The position numbers and the translations under genes were made by a program. A DNA stretch of 64,000 nucleotides from assembly GCF_001421015.2 (NCBI RefSeq), contig NZ_CP013023.1, forward strand, positions 4,519,501 through 4,583,500, in the 5' to 3' direction. This document shows, in pieces, positions 27,156 through 34,715 of the stretch. The notes below the pieces were generated by a model. It had not been told where the DNA came from. It worked only from the letters and a program-made list of their open reading frames with translations, and made no database searches. Within the stretch, counting starts at the first letter, position 1, and every line of letters starts with the position of its first letter. This DNA is from Paenibacillus bovis (GTDB taxonomy: Bacteria > Bacillota > Bacilli > Paenibacillales > Paenibacillaceae).

Positions 27156-28097
27156 CTATGTCTCGTTCAGCAGCGCCTGGGCAGTAAACTGGTCAGTAAC
27201 CAGAATATTCGCATACTTGCCTACCAGTGCCGCTTCAATCGCTTCGATCTTGCGCTGACCACCGGTCACGAGGATCGATTTTTCTTTTTTACGCAGATCG
27301 GGCAGATCAATCCCTACCGTCCGGTCATTGATCGCCGGGCTGCAGATATTGCCATCCTTGTCGAAGAAACGGGAGCAGATATCGCCTACACCAGTACGCT
27401 GCAGCAGCTGCTGTTCTTCCTTGTTAAAATAGCCCAGCCGGAACAGCAGCGCATCTTCTTTGACCGTACCGACTGTGAACATGGCGATATTCGCCTGTCG
27501 GCCCAGTTCGATAATACGCTGGATATGGCGATCTTCCTCGACCATGCGTTTGACTTCAATATTATCGAAAATAACAGGCAAAGGCAGATAGCGTGCGCTC
27601 GTATGATACGCTTCGGCGAACAGATTCACCGTCTCGGCTGCATACGTATTCACGTGAGAATGACTAACTCCACCCTTGAGCTGAACGACCTCTACCCCGC
27701 GTACCTGCTTCTGCTCCAGCTGACGGGCGACCGAGTACATGGTCGTTCCCCAGGTTACGCCTATAATATCCGAATCCTGTACAATCTCATGCAAATAATC
27801 TGCTGCCCGCTTGCTGATATGCTTTTGAATCTCCTTGTATTCGTTAACCGGAGAATAGCATACATGCACGGTATCCAGCTTGTACTTGCGTTTGAGCTGC
27901 TCGGCGAGCTCATCCAGATCTTCCAGCGGATCGACAATATTGATCCTCACATAACCTTTTTCCTTGGCATACTGCAGCAGGCGGGATACCGTTGGACGGG
28001 ACACGCCGAGTCGTGACGCTATCTCCTGCTGGCTGTAATCAGATAAGTAGTATAACCGGGCGGTCTCGATGCTGAGCCGCTGTTTCTCATGATCCAT
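27156..28097 (-). CDS. deoR: DeoR, SorC-family repressor of deoxynucleoside catabolism
   Basis: Transcriptional repressor of the deo operon, released by deoxyribose-5-phosphate in Bacillus subtilis. The N-terminal helix-turn-helix reads SDYSQQEIASRLGVSRPTVS, followed by RLLQYAKEKGYV, and the SorC effector domain has GVTWGTTMYSVARQLE, VEVVQLKGGVSHS and VGDICSRFFD. The sequence resembles B. subtilis DeoR over its whole length as I remember it. The start is taken as the second ATG (28097, MDHEKQRLSIETARL) by comparison; the first ATG at 28112 has no better ribosome site. It lies 9.7 kb from the operon it should control, separated by the RHS island and an efflux pair. Confidence 0.9.
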   Translation of the reverse strand: MDHEKQRLSIETARLYYLSDYSQQEIASRLGVSRPTVSRLLQYAKEKGYVRINIVDPLEDLDELAEQLKRKYKLDTVHVCYSPVNEYKEIQKHISKRAADYLHEIVQDSDIIGVTWGTTMYSVARQLEQKQVRGVEVVQLKGGVSHSHVNTYAAETVNLFAEAYHTSARYLPLPVIFDNIEVKRMVEEDRHIQRIIELGRQANIAMFTVGTVKEDALLFRLGYFNKEEQQLLQRTGVGDICSRFFDKDGNICSPAINDRTVGIDLPDLRKKEKSILVTGGQRKIEAIEAALVGKYANILVTDQFTAQALLNET

Positions 28098-28376
28098 CGT
28101 TTCATCCCACATCTCTATCGTGATCTTGTCTGTGCCCTTACATGCACAGATACCGTTTACATATTATACATTTTTCCCAAAATAATTACGATGGTCGGAT
28201 GCCAAGCATTTCGTGCAGATCGGTATGATGATGTTTACTTGTTTCCTGCTGCTGTACAGTGTCTTTTCACTTCTGAATAGATCTCAAAGTATATTTATCT
28301 CTTGTAACAGTGAATTTTCCAGCTTTATTTATATTGTGAACTTTAAATGAATATTATGGAATTTCGTCTTTTTAAC

Positions 28377-28401
28377 GTTTGCAGTGGAACATTTAGGGTA
28401 T
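28377..28401 (+). promoter_or_regulatory. Sigma-B-like promoter ahead of the manganese catalase gene
   Basis: GTTTGC, 13 bases, GGGTAT resembles general-stress promoters (GTTTAA-N12-15-GGGTAT). It lies about 190 bases before the start codon. Presence of sigma-B in the host is not known from this window. The rest of 28098-28591 shows no gene. Confidence 0.35.
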
Positions 28402-28591
28402 TGGTACTATAGGCTTTGTTTTTCTCAATACAGTTTTTTGCAATACAATGATGGCGTATTCATTTGGAACAGAATAGGGAACTGCTATCGAGTGATCTAG
28501 CTGCTCCGATCGCAGAACAATAAGCTGTCCGATCTGCAATTATCTGTACAGAAGAAAAAAGTCAAAACAACTGAATACTGGAGGTATGATT

Positions 28592-29491
28592 ATGTTCACA
28601 CGTCTTGACCAGATTATGATCGAAATACCGGATGTGGACCGTCCCGACCCTAATGCAGCAGCTGCTGTACAGGAGCTGCTGGGCGGCAAATTCGGCGAAA
28701 TGTCGACTCTGAACAATTATCTGTACCAGTCTTTTAACTTCCGCAACAAGACCAAGCTCAAGCCATTCTACGATCTGGTAACGAGTATTACCGCCGAAGA
28801 ACTGGGTCATGTCGAGCTCGTCGCTCACGGGATTAACAAGATTCAAGCCGGCTCAACTTCGTATAAGCAGCCGGATGATACCCCTCTTGATTCAGTAAAA
28901 AATGCAAGGCTGAGTTATCCATACCTCGCTGGCGCCCAGGGTGCTATGCCGCGTGACTCCATGGGCCGACCATGGACAGGCGACAATGTGTTCAACAGCG
29001 GTAATCTGGTAGAGGATCTGCTGCACAACTTCTTCCTGGAGTGTGGTGCCAGAACACATAAGATGAAAGTGTATGAAATGACTGATCATCCGGCTGCCCG
29101 CGAAGTCGTAGGCTTCCTGCTGGTTCGCGGTGGTGTGCACGTTGTAGCGTATGCCAAAGCTCTGCAAATGGCTACCGGCGTGGATGTCACCAAGCTCGTA
29201 CCTGTTCCTTCATTAAGCAACAAAGCATTCAATGAAGCACGTAAATACGAGGACAAAGGTGTTCATACCAAGCTGTATACTCACAGCACCGAAGACTTCA
29301 AAGCGATCGACCAGATCTGGAAAGGTACTCATCCGGAAGATGGTTTGCCACTGGAAGTCATCCATGGCTTCCCTGAAGGTGTGCCTGTACCCGAGTATCC
29401 GGAAGTGGAAGAAGAGTTTGCACCAGGCATTTCCCAGGAAGATTTTGCCGAGATTGCCAAACGACTCAAAGCAAACGGCAATATTAAATAA
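28592..29491 (+). CDS. Manganese catalase
   Basis: Destroys hydrogen peroxide at a dimanganese centre in the cytoplasm. The 299-residue protein keeps the four-helix ferritin-like ligands: Glu in GKFGEMSTLNNYLYQ, Glu and His in TAEELGHVEL, Glu in FFLECGARTHK and His in RGGVHVVAYAKAL. The start is the ATG at 28592, six bases after GGAGGT; an in-frame ATG two codons earlier is too close. A terminator follows directly, so it is a single-gene unit. In Bacillales such enzymes are usually part of the stress or spore programme. Confidence 0.93.
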   Translation: MFTRLDQIMIEIPDVDRPDPNAAAAVQELLGGKFGEMSTLNNYLYQSFNFRNKTKLKPFYDLVTSITAEELGHVELVAHGINKIQAGSTSYKQPDDTPLDSVKNARLSYPYLAGAQGAMPRDSMGRPWTGDNVFNSGNLVEDLLHNFFLECGARTHKMKVYEMTDHPAAREVVGFLLVRGGVHVVAYAKALQMATGVDVTKLVPVPSLSNKAFNEARKYEDKGVHTKLYTHSTEDFKAIDQIWKGTHPEDGLPLEVIHGFPEGVPVPEYPEVEEEFAPGISQEDFAEIAKRLKANGNIK

Positions 29492-29503
29492 ATCCGTATT
29501 TAC

Positions 29504-29535
29504 AAGCCTGTACCCTTGTTGGTACAGGCTTTTTT
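29504..29535 (+). terminator. Terminator of the manganese catalase gene
   Basis: AAGCCTGTACC pairs with GGTACAGGCTT, followed by TTTTTA. Confidence 0.93.
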
Positions 29536-29747
29536 ATGCGCTGGCATGATGCCTGACAACCAATTTATTTATTAAATTTTTAACATACGGTTTAATTTGG
29601 TTATCAGTGGTTAATAAATAGACGTGAAGAGATAATCGAATACATTTTCCAAACTAACTTACCAGTTTCACGGATATCCATAAGTTATCTTGAAAAATTA
29701 TTCGAACATCTTAATAAAGATATTGACTTACTTAGGAGGAGAACATT

Positions 29748-30005
29748 ATGGGATTCATTTGGTCATTAATCGTAGGTGGTATTATTGGTTGGATCGCAGG
29801 CATGATCGTAGGCCGCGATATTCCGGGTGGTATCATTGGTAATATTATCGCAGGTTTCATCGGTGGTTGGTTGGGTAACATGCTGCTGGGTCACTGGGGC
29901 CCGGAAATCGGTGGATTCTTCGTTATCCAATCGATTATCGGTGCAGTCATCCTGGTATTCATTGCTAGCATGATCTTCCGTTCGATGCGTCGCACACGCA
30001 GCTAA
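29748..30005 (+). CDS. GlsB/YeaQ/YmgE-family stress membrane protein
   Basis: An 85-residue membrane protein with three hydrophobic segments rich in glycine (GGIIGWIAGMIVGRD, IIGNIIAGFIGGWLGN, IIGAVILVFIASMIF). This is the transglycosylase-associated (Tag) family, induced by envelope or general stress; its exact function is not known. The ATG follows TAGGAGGAG. It is a single-gene unit closed by a strong terminator. A GTTTAA, 13 bases, GGTTAA pair at about 29590-29614 could be a stress-sigma promoter, a weak match. Confidence 0.88.
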   Translation: MGFIWSLIVGGIIGWIAGMIVGRDIPGGIIGNIIAGFIGGWLGNMLLGHWGPEIGGFFVIQSIIGAVILVFIASMIFRSMRRTRS

Positions 30006-30061
30006 TTACTGCTTACCTCGTTAATCGAATACACCATTCAGGAACAGCAACGTTCCTCAAT

Positions 30062-30095
30062 AAAAAGCCCGCTCTTATGCAGAGCGGGCTTTTTG
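30062..30095 (+). terminator. Terminator of the GlsB-type gene
   Basis: AAAAGCCCGCTC pairs with GAGCGGGCTTTTT around seven bases. Confidence 0.95.
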
Positions 30096-30199
30096 CTGTA
30101 TAAGACGACCGGATAAATTTAACTAATCAAAATGTCAATCGCAGCGACCGGAAAAGGGTAATCATTAGGTATGCAAATCATAGAAAAAGGATGGTGAAT

Positions 30200-31273
30200 A
30201 TGAACCTTATTGATGGCTTGATACAATGGTATTATAACGTGCGCTGGATCGATCTGTTCGTATCCATCGTCATTTTGGTTTTATTTCTGTTATTTCGCAA
30301 GTTGTTTACCCGATATCTGTTTGCATTTGTAATCGGGCGCTTCAAAAATCATCCGGCACTGATTCGCTGGGCCGAAGCATTTGAGAAGCCGCTGCAGTAT
30401 TTCTTTATCCTGATCGGTACATATGCGGCACTGCGCTACTTTATGCATGAGCAGTGGAGCTTTGTGATTGATATCAACCGGATTTATCGCAGCATCAGCG
30501 TGGTCCTGCTGGGCTGGGGATTCTATAATGTATCTGCTGCCTCTTCGATCCTGCTGGAAGGTGTAGGCAAGAAGTTCGGTCTCGATGCGACCAGCATGAT
30601 TATTCCCTTCCTCTCCAAATTGATCCGGTTTATCGTGGTGGTGCTGGCGGTGACCAGCATCGGTGCAGAATGGGGATTCAGCATTAACGGGGTAGTCGCC
30701 GGTATGGGTCTGGGTACGCTCGCTATTTCACTGGCTGCCCAGGAATCGCTCAGTAACATCATTGCCGGGATCGTGATTATTCTGGAAAAGCCTTTTTCCA
30801 AAGGAGACTGGATCTCCACACCGGATATTGAAGGCATCGTAGAGGATATTACATTCCGCAGCTCCAAAATACGTACATTTACCGATGCTCTGGTGATTGT
30901 GCCAAATTCCAAGCTGGCGTCATCTGCGATTACGAACGGCAGCCAGATGGGCAAACGCAAAATCTTTTTCAATATCAAGCTGTCGCTGCAGACGCCGGGA
31001 GACCGTATTCAGCGAATCGTCGATCGTCTGACTGAACATCTGGAAAATGACGAAGCTGTCGCGCCAGGATCAGTGATGGTCAAATTCAATGAATTCTACG
31101 AAAGCAGTCTGGGGATTATGGTACAGTGCTTTACCAAATCCCCTGCCTGGGGAGACAATCTGGAGTACCGCCAGAAGCTGAATCTGCTGGTTATGCAGAT
31201 TCTTCATGAGGAAGAAGCCAAATTGGCTTATCCTACCCATCGTGTACTCGTTCAAGAACCGGACAAAGCCTAA
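30200..31273 (+). CDS. MscS-family mechanosensitive channel
   Basis: Small-conductance mechanosensitive or related channel that releases solutes under membrane tension. The 357-residue protein has several N-terminal hydrophobic segments, then the pore helix and beta domain hallmark GVVAGMGLGTLAISLAAQESLSNI, KPFSKGDWI, and RTFTDALVIVPNSKLASSAITN, followed by a cytoplasmic alpha/beta C-terminus. The start is placed at the ATG at 30200, behind AAAGGATGG; an ATG three codons earlier abuts the ribosome site. Single gene with its own terminator. Confidence 0.93.
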   Translation: MNLIDGLIQWYYNVRWIDLFVSIVILVLFLLFRKLFTRYLFAFVIGRFKNHPALIRWAEAFEKPLQYFFILIGTYAALRYFMHEQWSFVIDINRIYRSISVVLLGWGFYNVSAASSILLEGVGKKFGLDATSMIIPFLSKLIRFIVVVLAVTSIGAEWGFSINGVVAGMGLGTLAISLAAQESLSNIIAGIVIILEKPFSKGDWISTPDIEGIVEDITFRSSKIRTFTDALVIVPNSKLASSAITNGSQMGKRKIFFNIKLSLQTPGDRIQRIVDRLTEHLENDEAVAPGSVMVKFNEFYESSLGIMVQCFTKSPAWGDNLEYRQKLNLLVMQILHEEEAKLAYPTHRVLVQEPDKA

Positions 31274-31294
31274 TTGCATATTATTCTGCATAAT

Positions 31295-31333
31295 AAAGAA
31301 GCAGCCCTATTTTATATACAGGGCTGCTTCTTT
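31295..31333. terminator. Bidirectional terminator between channel and esterase genes
   Basis: AAAGAAGCAGCCCT pairs with AGGGCTGCTTCTTT, with A and T runs on both sides, serving the convergent channel and esterase genes. Confidence 0.9.
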
Positions 31334-31459
31334 GCAGGTCTATAAGATGGAACGTCCTGTACTCCAGAATACGGGTGTATGGACGAATTCCTTGCAGAAT
31401 TGCAGATATTTCATTTCCTAATGCCTGATGATACGAATAACAGCAAAGACTGCAGGAGA

Positions 31460-32248
31460 TTAACGAGATAACGGCAGCCATTCCAGCACCCGCTGGATCT
31501 TGGTATCCCAGTAGCCCCATTCATGCTCTCCCGGCTCTTCTTCGTACGTTAGCGGAATATCCAGCTCCTTCATATGATCCCGGAAACGGATATTGTCTTC
31601 ATATAAAAAGTCCTCGGTACCGCAGCATTGGTACAACTGTGGCAGTGAAGCAGTCCCTTTGTGGGATGCCAGCTGCTCTGCCAGATAAAACAGGTCATTG
31701 GAAGATCCTTTGACTTCTTCCGGCGAACCAAAAATCCGGCGCACCTCAAGCTCGTATTCTTCATCTCTACGATTATACATAGAAGTAATATCAGTCGCTC
31801 CTGATAGACTGGCAGCAGCTGCGTAACGCTCTGGCAGGCTCATACCCAGCTTGAGCGCTCCATACCCGCCCATGGACAGGCCGGCTACAAAACGGTCTTC
31901 CCGACGATTGGAGAAATGGAAAAACGATTCTGCCAGCCGTGGAAGCTCTTCGCTGACAAATGTAAAATACTTGCCCCCTTGCTGCATATCCGTATAAAAG
32001 CTGCGATGCACATCAGGCATCACGATAGCCAGCCCGTATGCCGCTGCGTAACGCTCTATCGATGTGCGGCGCAACCAGATCGTATGATCATCCGATAATC
32101 CATGCAGCAGATACAGCACAGGATGCTTGCCGCTGGCAGCATGGCCTTCCATACCGATCTGGGTATGCGTTTCCTGGGGAACAATAACGTTCATGGAAGT
32201 AGATAATCCCAGTACTTCCGAATAAAAACTACATTGCATCAATGCCAT
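31460..32248 (-). CDS. Esterase D/tributyrin-esterase family hydrolase
   Basis: Cytoplasmic alpha/beta-hydrolase of 262 residues, related to S-formylglutathione hydrolases and EstA-type esterases. Seen are the oxyanion [10 protein letters not shown], the nucleophile elbow [10 protein letters not shown], the acid in [11 protein letters not shown], and the catalytic His in [11 protein letters not shown] strong GGGAGGT site precedes the ATG. There is no signal peptide. It is transcribed alone, ending at the shared terminator. Substrate unknown. Confidence 0.9.
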   Translation of the reverse strand: MALMQCSFYSEVLGLSTSMNVIVPQETHTQIGMEGHAASGKHPVLYLLHGLSDDHTIWLRRTSIERYAAAYGLAIVMPDVHRSFYTDMQQGGKYFTFVSEELPRLAESFFHFSNRREDRFVAGLSMGGYGALKLGMSLPERYAAAASLSGATDITSMYNRRDEEYELEVRRIFGSPEEVKGSSNDLFYLAEQLASHKGTASLPQLYQCCGTEDFLYEDNIRFRDHMKELDIPLTYEEEPGEHEWGYWDTKIQRVLEWLPLSR

Positions 32249-32347
32249 AATCGAATACCTCCCGAAGAAATGAAGTTGCTTTCATTACCATTTATTATCA
32301 TACCTCTTTTTGATAATGAAAGCGATTTCTCATTTGGACATAATAAT

Positions 32348-32374
32348 GGGCATGTTCCGGATAGGAACATGCCC
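32348..32374. repeat. 11-bp perfect hairpin
   Basis: GGGCATGTTCC (32348-32358) and GGAACATGCCC (32364-32374) pair around a five-base loop, between the small gene at 32556-32735 and the esterase. It may end transcription of the small gene, although no T tract follows. Confidence 0.6.
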
Positions 32375-32555
32375 TGATATGTAATTCGCGCTGTATACCA
32401 TGGATCGTCTCCATTGTTATACAAAAATATTAATCTTTACGTGTAAACAGATTGCTGCAAGACTTTATATCTTATGTGTAGTCCTGAAAAGTCTATATTT
32501 ATCCTCCGCCCACCTTACAAAAAGATGACGGTTATTTGATTAAACAGTGATCCTA

Positions 32556-32735
32556 TTAGCGTCTTCTGTACGTAGTTACACTTGTAGTTGCTGCCATTTG
32601 AGCATTCAGCAGTTCCTGGAAACTTTGTCCGCCAGTATTTACACTGGTGTTGTCCGCTGTCATAGTTGCCGCTTGTGGTCTGAATTGCTGATGATTGTAG
32701 GGAGTTGCTTGATATACGCTTAAGTTGATGTTCAT
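32556..32735 (-). CDS. Small hypothetical protein, Gln/Thr/Ala-rich
   Basis: A 59-residue protein I do not recognise, rich in Gln, Thr, Asn and Ala, without signal peptide or membrane segment (starts MNINLSVYQATPYNHQQF, contains GGQSFQELLNAQMA, ends TTYRRR). The ATG at 32735 has AAAGGAG eleven bases upstream; a competing frame starting with GTG at 32745 touches that ribosome site and is less likely. Its upstream region contains five copies of TAGGAA/TTCCTA, three of them at helical spacing, the same motif that surrounds the divergent S-layer-homology gene. It may be structural or exported by a dedicated route; both are speculation. Confidence 0.6.
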   Translation of the reverse strand: MNINLSVYQATPYNHQQFRPQAATMTADNTSVNTGGQSFQELLNAQMAATTSVTTYRRR

Positions 32736-32786
32736 AACCTTTCACGCTCCTTTATGATAGTGGTTTAAGTTTCATTTATCCAGAAG

Positions 32787-33149
32787 TAGGAAGTGACTTC
32801 CTAGTGGGTTCCTATTGTTTCCTACGTGATACTTTAGTTAATTAAGTTATACCCTCTATTCTTCCTATTGAAAACATAAAATAGTCCCGTTTTTGGCAGT
32901 ATTTTATAAATGATTCAGCGGTCCCAGTTTCGTCAAAAATCTCTCAACCTTACTTGGGATTAATTTTGTCATTATTTGACTATAACTAAAACCAAAGACC
33001 TACATATGTCGAAAAAAGCAGTCATATCAAGGCGATACCCATTTACATAAAATAAAATTAAAAGTATCGAATCTGCAACCTAATAGGAAGTGTACTCGTC
33101 TGTAGGAATAGGAAAGGCCAAAATCATAGTCTGGAGAGGGGAATAGGAA
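32787..33149. promoter_or_regulatory. Cluster of nine TAGGAA/TTCCTA motifs between divergent genes
   Basis: TTCCTA occurs at 32798, 32809, 32819 and 32862, and TAGGAA at 32787, 33084, 33103, 33109 and 33144. The first two form a palindrome TAGGAAGT-G-ACTTCCTA. Three copies are spaced by 11 and 10 bases. All but one copy read TAGGAA in the direction of the nearer gene. Chance expectation for a hexamer on both strands in this length is well under one. Confidence 0.65.
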
Positions 33150-33890
33150 ATGGGAATACAGCCTAAATGGCTGTCTCTTCTGACAGCTTCTGTGCTGACG
33201 CTTTCGATAAGCGGACAGGCACTGGCGGCAGATAGTACTTTTACGGATCTCCGTAATGTACAGGGACAGCAAAAGATCGAATCTCTCAAAGAACGCGGAT
33301 TTGTCAGTGGAGTAACCGCTACCGAGTTCAAGCCGAATCAAACACTCAATGCCGCTCAGGGCATCCAGATGCTGGTGAACAGCTTCCAGTTGAGTCTGGC
33401 CCAGTTTACATTTATCAAGGCACCAAAAGCCAGCGATTCCTATACCAAGGTCAAAGACGGTGTATGGTACTCAGATGCTTTTATTATTGCAGCGGTTAAT
33501 GGCGTTGAAGTGCCGCGCTCGGTGGATCCTGCGGCGGATCTGACACGGGAGCAGTTCACCAGCTACCTGATGCAGTCTATGGAAAAGGCAGGCAATCTGC
33601 CAATGATCAATATCAAGCCGGTCAAGATCGGTGACAGTGCCCAACTGACTCCTTCCTATCAGGGAGCAGTCCAGCGTTCCCTGGTCATGAACATCAACGA
33701 ACTGGATGCCAAAGGAAACTTTGATCCCAAAGGTAAAATCACCCGCGCAGAAGCAGCAGTCATGATCTACAATGCGCTGGATTATCTGCAAAAGCATCCT
33801 GAAATGAGCCAGCCTGCAGCCGGCGCTGATCATGCAGCCCAGGAAGACACGGATGATACAGCATCAGGTGAGAGCACATCTCAATCCTGA
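33150..33890 (+). CDS. Secreted S-layer-homology domain protein
   Basis: Exported 246-residue protein with a Sec signal ending SGQALA (about residue 26) and two or three degenerate S-layer-homology repeats: FTDLRNVQGQQKIESLKERGFVSG, then KFEP-like FKPNQTLNAAQGIQML, VWYSDAFIIAAVNGVEV with LTREQFTSYL, and a last FDPKGKITRAEAAVMIYNAL. The tail is acidic and Ser/Asp-rich. SLH domains bind pyruvylated wall polymer, so it probably coats the cell wall. AGAGGGGAATAGGAA precedes the ATG. A terminator follows. It is divergent from the small Gln/Thr-rich gene and shares TAGGAA motifs with it. Confidence 0.85.
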   Translation: MGIQPKWLSLLTASVLTLSISGQALAADSTFTDLRNVQGQQKIESLKERGFVSGVTATEFKPNQTLNAAQGIQMLVNSFQLSLAQFTFIKAPKASDSYTKVKDGVWYSDAFIIAAVNGVEVPRSVDPAADLTREQFTSYLMQSMEKAGNLPMINIKPVKIGDSAQLTPSYQGAVQRSLVMNINELDAKGNFDPKGKITRAEAAVMIYNALDYLQKHPEMSQPAAGADHAAQEDTDDTASGESTSQS

Positions 33891-33901
33891 TCACGGATAG
33901 C

Positions 33902-33946
33902 AAAAGAACCCGACAGCCGGCAAATCGCCGCTGCGGGTTCTTTTTT
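33902..33946 (+). terminator. Terminator of the SLH protein gene
   Basis: AAAGAACCCG pairs with CGGGTTCTTTT, with an inner GGC/GCC pairing, followed by T residues. Confidence 0.9.
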
Positions 33947-34097
33947 GTGAATCGTTATATATGGACTATCCGTTTTGCCTATACTTTAGATACTTTTCTA
34001 TGAGTAACCTCCAGCATTCGGAAATAGAAGAGTTCAACCTTTTTAGCTTAGTCAGATTACTAAAGTTCTCAGGCTAGCCTATTCCCCATCCTGCTAT

Positions 34098-34682
34098 CTA
34101 GTCCGGCAGAACTTCCACCGCTTCCACTTCCTGATGTGCTGTACCCGTATGACTCTCCCACTCCTCGCGCAGAATGCCCATTCGGATCGAATCATAATAC
34201 ACTCCGTTATACAAACGGCATTTGCGCAGGCGTGCCTCCATCGTCATCCCCATCTTGTAGCCTACACCAATCATGCGCTCGTTGCCTGACCAGGTCGTAT
34301 ATCCGACCCTCACCAGCGGCATCGTGGTAAACAGGTGCTTCATCCACATCCGTATCGCCCGCGTACCATAGCCTCCACTCCAGTAGGAAGGAACAAATAT
34401 AACGATGCCCATCTCCAGCCACAACGATGCCTCATGCTCCCAATAGTAGCTGATCAGTCCGACCAGTTCGCCATTGATTTCAATACCCCAACGGTTTGGA
34501 CTGCGGAGCATACTCTCCTGCTGACCTGCACAGAATTGATCATAGGTGAGTGCAATATGTTCATAATAAGGAGCATCCCATTTTTTCCATTCGGGTGCTG
34601 CTTCCTTATAACCGATCTCCCACAGGCGGTACATATCCTGTTCTTCCATTGGACGTATACATACTTCTCCATCTCTATACAT
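34098..34682 (-). CDS. GNAT-family N-acetyltransferase
   Basis: Acetyl-CoA-dependent N-acetyltransferase of 194 residues, of the RimJ/RimL-like group. It shows the R-PM start (VCIRPMEEQDMYRLWEIG), the substrate strand GIEINGELVGLISYY, and the acetyl-CoA loop VPSYWSGGYGTRAIRMWM, followed by RVGYTTWSGNERMIGVGYKM. The ATG at 34682 is used; a TTG one codon earlier is possible, and the ribosome site is weak either way. It begins about 33 bases after the S9 peptidase gene on the same strand, so the two are probably co-transcribed. Substrate unknown. Confidence 0.85.
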   Translation of the reverse strand: MYRDGEVCIRPMEEQDMYRLWEIGYKEAAPEWKKWDAPYYEHIALTYDQFCAGQQESMLRSPNRWGIEINGELVGLISYYWEHEASLWLEMGIVIFVPSYWSGGYGTRAIRMWMKHLFTTMPLVRVGYTTWSGNERMIGVGYKMGMTMEARLRKCRLYNGVYYDSIRMGILREEWESHTGTAHQEVEAVEVLPD

Positions 34683-34715
34683 CAATAGCTCATCATCTCC
34701 GTTAGCCCATAGATT

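Noticed and set aside
32515..32745. 76-codon frame starting with GTG at 32745
   Set aside because: Its start touches the ribosome site, while the overlapping 59-codon frame has an ATG at a better distance and a cleaner end.
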